Of a stretch of DNA of 64,000 nucleotides, positions 57,130-64,000 are shown piece by piece. The notes below the pieces were generated by a model. That model did no database searches and was not told the origin of the DNA. It saw only the letters and a list, made by a program, of their open reading frames with translations. Position 1 is the first letter of the stretch. Each line of letters opens with the position of its first letter. Source of the stretch: Simiduia sp. 21SJ11W-1. GTDB lineage: Bacteria > Pseudomonadota > Gammaproteobacteria > Pseudomonadales > Cellvibrionaceae. A program made the translations under genes and the position numbers. The stretch lies in assembly GCF_024138675.1 (NCBI RefSeq), contig NZ_CP090959.1, forward strand, positions 3,391,001 through 3,455,000, read 5' to 3'.

Positions 57130-57876
57130 ATGGACGACGAAAGTTTACTGCGCTATAGCCGCCATTTACTGCTTGAAGAGCTCGACATAGACGGCCAGCA
57201 AAAGCTCATTGATGCCCATGTTTTGATCATTGGGCTTGGCGGCTTAGGTTGCCCCGCAGCACTTTATCTGGCCGCCAGTGGTGTAGGCCAACTGACACTT
57301 GTGGATCACGACACAGTGGAACTCAGCAACCTGCAGCGGCAGATAGCCCACACTGAACAATGCATTGGGCTTGCCAAGGTTGAATCTGCGAAAGCCCAAA
57401 TTCACGCGATCAACCGCCACGTGAAAGTGAATAGCGTGCACACGCGCCTAAGTGATTCAGCACTGGCAAAGGCCGTTGAAAGTGCAGATCTTGTACTCGA
57501 TTGCACCGACAACTTCGATGCCCGCTTTGCCATTAACCAAGCCTGCGTAGCCACCCAAACGCCACTTGTTTCCGGCGCCGCTATCCGCTGGGAGGCACAA
57601 GTGGCCGTGTTCGCCCCGGCGCTCGGTGGCGCATGCTACGAATGCCTGTACAAGCCGGGAGCAAATATTCAGGCGAGCTGCGCAGAATCCGGCGTTATCG
57701 CGCCCCTTGTCGGCATCATTGGCAACCTGCAGGCCCTTGAGGCTATCAAGCTCCTGACCGGGGTAGGCCAACCACTTGTAAACCGCCTGCTGCTGCTAGA
57801 CGCCAAAACATTGCAATGGCGCGAGATCACCCTAACGCGCGATCCAAGCTGCAGTACCTGTAGCATTCATCGATAA
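57130..57876 (+). CDS. moeB: HesA/MoeB/ThiF family adenylyltransferase
   Basis: A 248-residue E1-like enzyme that adenylates the C-terminus of a sulfur-carrier protein (MoaD or ThiS). The ATP site is GLGGLGCPAALYLAASGVG with the LSNLQRQ segment. Two CxxC pairs (CYEC and CSTC) form the zinc site. It follows prmC by five bases, the usual order in this clade. The exact carrier partner is not shown. Confidence 0.9.
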   Translation: MDDESLLRYSRHLLLEELDIDGQQKLIDAHVLIIGLGGLGCPAALYLAASGVGQLTLVDHDTVELSNLQRQIAHTEQCIGLAKVESAKAQIHAINRHVKVNSVHTRLSDSALAKAVESADLVLDCTDNFDARFAINQACVATQTPLVSGAAIRWEAQVAVFAPALGGACYECLYKPGANIQASCAESGVIAPLVGIIGNLQALEAIKLLTGVGQPLVNRLLLLDAKTLQWREITLTRDPSCSTCSIHR

Positions 57877-57923
57877 ATCGCGGCAGAATAAAGCACCAAT
57901 AAATTCGATCTAGGGAAGGAATA

Positions 57924-59213
57924 GTGGAACAAGTCTACGATATATACCTTACCGGTGATTTCACCGAAGGCACCAAACCAGAAACCGCCATTGCCGCATT
58001 TGCGCGCGCAGCCGGCCTCTCAAGCATCAAAGCAAAAAGTCTCTTCGATAACGCACCCAGCCTGATTAAAAAAGGCGTGGCCGAGGCCACAGCCAAAGCC
58101 TACCAGGCCAAGCTGCAGTCAATCGGCATTATTACGCGCCTGGAGGCCGTAGAGGCCACTAGCGCAGCTGCCGCACCTGTGCCAAGCCCGGCTACAGCTG
58201 AGGCCCACGCAGATGTGCAGGCCAGCAACCCCAACAGCCGACGCCTTGTGCCATTTGTGTTCAGTGGCGAAGGCTATGAATTTTTCAAAATCTGGATTGT
58301 AAATATCCTTTTGGTAATGGTTACCCTGGGCATCTACGCACCCTGGGCTAAAGTGCGCACCACACAATATTTTTACGGTAATACCAATTTGGATGGAGCG
58401 ACCTTCGCGTTCACGGCAGACCCGGTAAAAATGCTCATTGGCCGCTTGATCGCTTTGGCGCTATTGATTGCCTACATGGTTGTCAACGCGCTTTCGCCCA
58501 TCGCCGGCATTGTGATTGGTATTGGCCTGTTTTTCCTATTACCTTGGGTGGCCAACCGGTCCATGGCGTTTTATGCGCGCAACACCACCTACCGCAACAT
58601 TCGCTTTGCGTTTGAAGGCGACTACTGGAATGCATTCAAAACGTTCATCCTGTGGCCCCTTGCCGGCATGCTAAGCCTTATGCTGTTAATGCCATTGGCT
58701 ATCAAAAAACAACAAGAGTACGTGATTAACCGGCACCGTTACGGCAACAAGAGCTTTACCTTTGATGCCAAAACCGGCGCCTTTTACAAGCTGTTTTTGA
58801 TCGCCCTGGGTATTTTTGTTGTGGGTATAATTGCAGGCTCCGTACTTGGCTTCGTACTGAAGCCGCTGTCGGTTGTAGGTGTAATGATTGCCTATGTGTT
58901 GAGCATTCTTTACTTCATGGTCGGCCTAAACAACATCATCTTCAACAACAGCTCAATTGCCGAGCACAATTTCAAAGCCAATTACGAGCTGAAATCTTTC
59001 TCGCTGTTGATGGTCGGCAACTTTCTGCTGACGGTGATTACCTTCGGCCTCTATATTCCCTGGGCCTTGGTGAAGCTTGCTAATTACGCAGCCAACCATA
59101 CACAGCTAGACGTTCAAGGTGACCTTGATAAGTTTGCCGCTGTTAGCCAGCCAGACCCATCGGCATTTGGTGAAGAATTTGGCGATGTCTTCGACATGGA
59201 GGTTGGGTTTTGA
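57924..59213 (+). CDS. DUF898 (YjgN-like) membrane protein
   Basis: A 429-residue inner-membrane protein with a soluble N-terminal region (1-75), an Ala/Pro linker and two DUF898 units. These are marked by FSGEGYEFFKIWIVNILL...LGIYAPWAKVRTTQYF and a second FKANYELKSFSLL. The GTG start follows AGGGAAGGA at 57912-57920. Function unknown. It overlaps the M48 peptidase gene by four bases, so they form a pair. Confidence 0.88.
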   Translation: MEQVYDIYLTGDFTEGTKPETAIAAFARAAGLSSIKAKSLFDNAPSLIKKGVAEATAKAYQAKLQSIGIITRLEAVEATSAAAAPVPSPATAEAHADVQASNPNSRRLVPFVFSGEGYEFFKIWIVNILLVMVTLGIYAPWAKVRTTQYFYGNTNLDGATFAFTADPVKMLIGRLIALALLIAYMVVNALSPIAGIVIGIGLFFLLPWVANRSMAFYARNTTYRNIRFAFEGDYWNAFKTFILWPLAGMLSLMLLMPLAIKKQQEYVINRHRYGNKSFTFDAKTGAFYKLFLIALGIFVVGIIAGSVLGFVLKPLSVVGVMIAYVLSILYFMVGLNNIIFNNSSIAEHNFKANYELKSFSLLMVGNFLLTVITFGLYIPWALVKLANYAANHTQLDVQGDLDKFAAVSQPDPSAFGEEFGDVFDMEVGF

Positions 59214-60268
59214 GTGAACCCCTCACTCTTGAAGGCACCTGGCAAGACGGCGCTTCTAGCGCCTCTTGCCAGGCGAAGCTCTTTTTTATGGGCGATAAAG
59301 TTACCCTCCAGGCAACCAATGGAGACTACTTCGAAAGCACCTTAACAGAGCTTAAGCTGTCGCCCTCCATCGGCCGCACGCCTCGCTATATTTCGTTTGA
59401 AAACCACCACGGCCAGTTTGAAAGCCTCCAGTTTGATCTGCTAACAAAGCTTGATGAGCGCATTGGCAGCCCGGCCATGCAGCTTATTCACCGGCTGGAA
59501 AATCACCTGGGTTTGGTGTGTCTCGCTACCGTTGCAGTATTGTTTGCATGCTTTAGCTATTTTTACTGGGGCGTACCTTATGCAAGTAAGGTGATTGCCA
59601 ACAACCTGCCCGAAAGCACGCTGCAACAAGCCGCGGATGAAACCTTTGAGATTCTACGTGTACGCTATCTTGAGCCCACTGCACTCAGTGAAGAAACCCA
59701 GGCACGGTTAAAATCAAAAGCACAGGCCTTCGCGCCCGATTACTCCATAGAAAAACTCCATTTCTTTGCAAGTGATAAATTGGGTGCCAACGCATTGGCA
59801 CTGCCCGACGGGACGATCATCTTCACAGATGAGCTCATCGCATTAACCGATGGCAACGATGATGAAATGCTGGCGGTATTCGGGCACGAGCTGGGCCATT
59901 ACCACCAGCGCCATTCATTGCGCCAGCTATTGCAGAATTCGGCCATCGCCGTCACCATCGCCATGGTTGGTGGTGATGTGAGCGCACTGGGTGATTTGGT
60001 GCTTACCTTGCCCGTAGTGTTTAGCCAGCTTGCGTTTTCACGTAAGTTTGAACTGGAGGCAGATAGCTACGCAGGCGACATGCTTGAGAAAAACGGGCTC
60101 GAGCGAGAAGCCTTTGTAAGTATTCTCACCAAGCTGCACAACCACTACAAGCTTTGCAAATCAGGCGATAAGGATTGTGAAGAAAGGGCCAGCATCATGA
60201 AGTATCTGAGCACACATCCTCATTTAGAGCTGCGCATTAAAGCTGTTAGCGGTGAAACACAGCCCTAA
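59210..60268 (+). CDS. M48 family zinc metallopeptidase
   Basis: A 352-residue membrane-anchored peptidase. The N-terminal domain is followed by one hydrophobic segment (about 98-120), then the M48 catalytic domain with HELGH (226-230) and the third-ligand segment ELEADSYAG. It is related to HtpX/Oma1/LoiP-type peptidases. TTG start at 59210 is supported by GGAGG at 59198-59202. It is translationally coupled to the DUF898 gene, and may degrade damaged membrane proteins. Confidence 0.9.
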   Translation: MSEPLTLEGTWQDGASSASCQAKLFFMGDKVTLQATNGDYFESTLTELKLSPSIGRTPRYISFENHHGQFESLQFDLLTKLDERIGSPAMQLIHRLENHLGLVCLATVAVLFACFSYFYWGVPYASKVIANNLPESTLQQAADETFEILRVRYLEPTALSEETQARLKSKAQAFAPDYSIEKLHFFASDKLGANALALPDGTIIFTDELIALTDGNDDEMLAVFGHELGHYHQRHSLRQLLQNSAIAVTIAMVGGDVSALGDLVLTLPVVFSQLAFSRKFELEADSYAGDMLEKNGLEREAFVSILTKLHNHYKLCKSGDKDCEERASIMKYLSTHPHLELRIKAVSGETQP

Positions 60269-60316
60269 GCTTTAAGGGCATTAAGAGATCCGCTGAATAT
60301 TTTTCAAACTACCCAA

Positions 60317-60341
60317 AGCCCGCATCACCGCGGGCTTTTTT
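60317..60341 (+). terminator. Terminator after the M48 peptidase gene
   Basis: A 7-bp stem (60317-60323 with 60330-60336), a 6-base loop and a T tract. Confidence 0.85.
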
Positions 60342-60508
60342 ATGCCCGCAATCAAGCGCGAAGCAATGTAATAGCTACCCTCACCTTCGGCAAACACAGC
60401 CAGGCCCGACCATCCGCTGAAAAAATTGAGAGCGGTGCTCTCACTACAAGCGCTACGTGGGAGATGCGTTTTAGCTGGCAGAAGAGTGAGCCGAGCAACG
60501 GCTAATCA

Positions 60509-60535
60509 TCGCTGCGCGTGATGCGGCATACCGAC
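60509..60535. repeat. 27-bp dispersed repeat, copy A
   Basis: Matches 60802-60828 at 26 of 27 positions, with a shorter related copy near 61039-61054. The repeat contains GTGATGCGGCAT and CCGAC. It is intergenic, between the M48 gene and the rRNA operon. Confidence 0.6.
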
Positions 60536-60558
60536 GCTGACGCGCCCCTACGCAGTGC

Positions 60559-60596
60559 GGTGCGGCCGGCGAGGTGCGGCCGGCAAGGTGCGGCCA
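60559..60596. repeat. 14-bp tandem repeat (2.7 units)
   Basis: Unit GGTGCGGCCGGC(G/A)A at 60559-60572 and 60573-60586, with a partial third unit to 60596. Possibly a short minisatellite; no gene is supported. Confidence 0.6.
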
Positions 60597-60661
60597 TCCG
60601 CTTGCAGCACAAGCTAGGTCGCATGGGCCCGGTATTTAGTGAAAATAAGAAATCGTGTTCC

Positions 60662-60707
60662 AAAAAAACAAAACCCCCGTGGGAATCCAGCGGGGGTTTT
60701 GTTTTTT
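60662..60707. terminator. Strong bidirectional hairpin terminator
   Basis: AAAACCCCCG (60670-60679) pairs with CGGGGGTTTT (60691-60700), with A- and T-rich flanks on both sides. It lies next to a second copy of the 5S-end sequence TTAGAAGCTTGACGA (60705-60719 region). Confidence 0.8.
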
Positions 60708-60801
60708 AGAAGCTTGACGACCGGCTGTCGCCGGCCCGGCCCAATGCTAGCATTGGGCGTTCGCCATTCGCAAATTGTTTGGTCCGACACTTCGGTTTGC
60801 G

Positions 60802-60828
60802 TCGCTGCGCGTGATGCGGCATTCCGAC
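60802..60828. repeat. 27-bp dispersed repeat, copy B
   Basis: Partner of 60509-60535, differing at one base. It lies in a stretch between two pieces that match the 3' end of the 5S gene. A 20-bp palindrome (60739-60758) lies nearby. Confidence 0.6.
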
Positions 60829-61103
60829 CATGGCTCACCCGACTCTCGCATGGGGGCGAGACGGGACGGCCACCCGGGCGCGTTTAGGTTGCGACCAGCA
60901 ACCTGCGCTGGCTCGCGCGGCCAGCTATGCTGGTCGCCGGACCGCCGGTCCGACGCCTCGGGAGCGGCCCCATGACCGCCAAGGATGGCGGGAATGCCGA
61001 ACATGCAGGAGCATTATTCGGCCAGGTAAAGAGAGGGTGGTGCGGCACTCCGACTTTCCCCAGGTGGGAGTAGGACATTGCCCACCTACATCCCAGACAA
61101 AGA

Positions 61104-61137
61104 AAAACGCCCTGCAGGATAACCTACAGGGCGTTTT
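61104..61137 (-). terminator. Terminator of the rRNA operon
   Basis: An 11-bp stem (61104-61114 with 61127-61137); read leftward it is followed by a T-rich tract. It lies ten bases after the 5S 3' end. Confidence 0.85.
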
Positions 61138-61146
61138 AATTTAGAA

Positions 61147-61263
61147 GCTTGACGATGTCCTACTCTCGCATGGGGAAACCCCACACTACCATCGGCGCTA
61201 AGTCGTTTCACTACTGAGTTCGGAATGGGATCAGGTGGTTCCAACTCGCTATGGTCGTCAAGC
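61147..61263 (-). rRNA. 5S ribosomal RNA
   Basis: About 117 nt. The minus strand reads the conserved 5S parts GATCCCATTCCGAACTCAG, GAAACGACTTAGCGCCGATG and CCCCATGCGAGAGTAGG. The ends pair (GCTTGACGA with TCGTCAAGC). Confidence 0.95.
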
Positions 61264-61533
61264 AAACTGGTTTGGTCTGTGGCTGGTCTTACCTGAGTTA
61301 TCAGGGCCTCTTCACTGAACCAAATAGGGTGGTAAATGACCTCCAGGGATGGAGGGAATCAGGGTAATGCAGGAGCAATTACCGTGATCAAGCTGTAATC
61401 TTTGCTGGATGAACGGTGGTCAACACACGTGTTCAACTTCATTTGCTTTGCCTTTCGGCTGTTACGTATTTCTTCAGATCGTTGGCCAATCAAACAGACT
61501 TTCGTGTCAGTCAACACAATCGTTTCTGTTATA
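61264..61533 (-). other. 23S-5S intergenic spacer
   Basis: A 270-base spacer with no tRNA or gene; part of the rRNA transcript. Confidence 0.85.

Positions 61534-64000
<2,467 letters not shown>

Noticed and set aside
60518..61144. Short plus-strand frames in the region after the M48 gene
   Set aside because: They run through terminators, palindromes and repeats and have no protein-like composition.

Overview
This is a piece of a gammaproteobacterial chromosome carrying two tandem genomic islands at a tRNA gene. The host housekeeping order (TPR lipoprotein-lolB-ispE-tRNAGln-prs-rplY-pth-ychF on the minus strand, divergent from hemA-prfA-prmC-moeB-like) is the usual gammaproteobacterial arrangement. 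Together with a large TonB-dependent receptor, a sterol-desaturase family enzyme and moderate GC content, it suggests a marine Cellvibrionales-like bacterium. The family-level guess is inference.

Layout. 1-330: the 3' end of a chromosomal gene and its terminator. 331-27058: island 1. 27059-41523: island 2. 41526-41602: the intact elongator tRNA-Met(CAT), minus strand, whose 3' part is the attachment site. A 48-bp piece of this tRNA is repeated exactly at 331, 27059 and 41524, so both islands sit head-to-tail downstream of the tRNA 3' end. Each island starts with its own tyrosine integrase next to its left attachment site. Each has its own set of short repeats at both ends (probable integrase/excisionase arm sites) and a strong hairpin that replaces the tRNA terminator.

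Island 1 has an integrase, an AlpA-like regulator and a primase/DUF3987 replication-type module. These are followed by a 20.6-kb run of seven tightly packed same-strand genes (6154-26719). In order they encode a giant DUF1998-type SF2 helicase with a C-terminal DUF559-like nuclease, a DrmD-like SNF2 helicase, a DrmMI-like Eco57I-family adenine methyltransferase, a membrane-anchored protein with a duplicated WYL-like domain, an SF1 helicase with a C-terminal DUF559-like nuclease, an McrB with an EVE-like domain, and an McrC nuclease. The first three resemble the class 1 DISARM core but without separate drmB and drmC. The combination with a membrane WYL protein and an SF1-McrBC module is the best candidate here for an undescribed composite anti-phage system.

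Island 2 has an integrase, an AlpA-like regulator, a group of small island proteins and a type I restriction-modification locus (hsdM-hsdS-[AlbA_2 ATPase, DUF6933-like, GNAT-like, two tiny proteins]-hsdR). It ends with a small membrane protein of unknown function.

Right flank: EamA transporter, TonB-dependent receptor, sterol desaturase, then the core gene clusters above, a DUF898/M48 peptidase pair, an intergenic region with repeats and 5S-like fragments, and a minus-strand rRNA operon (5S complete, 23S cut by the window edge).
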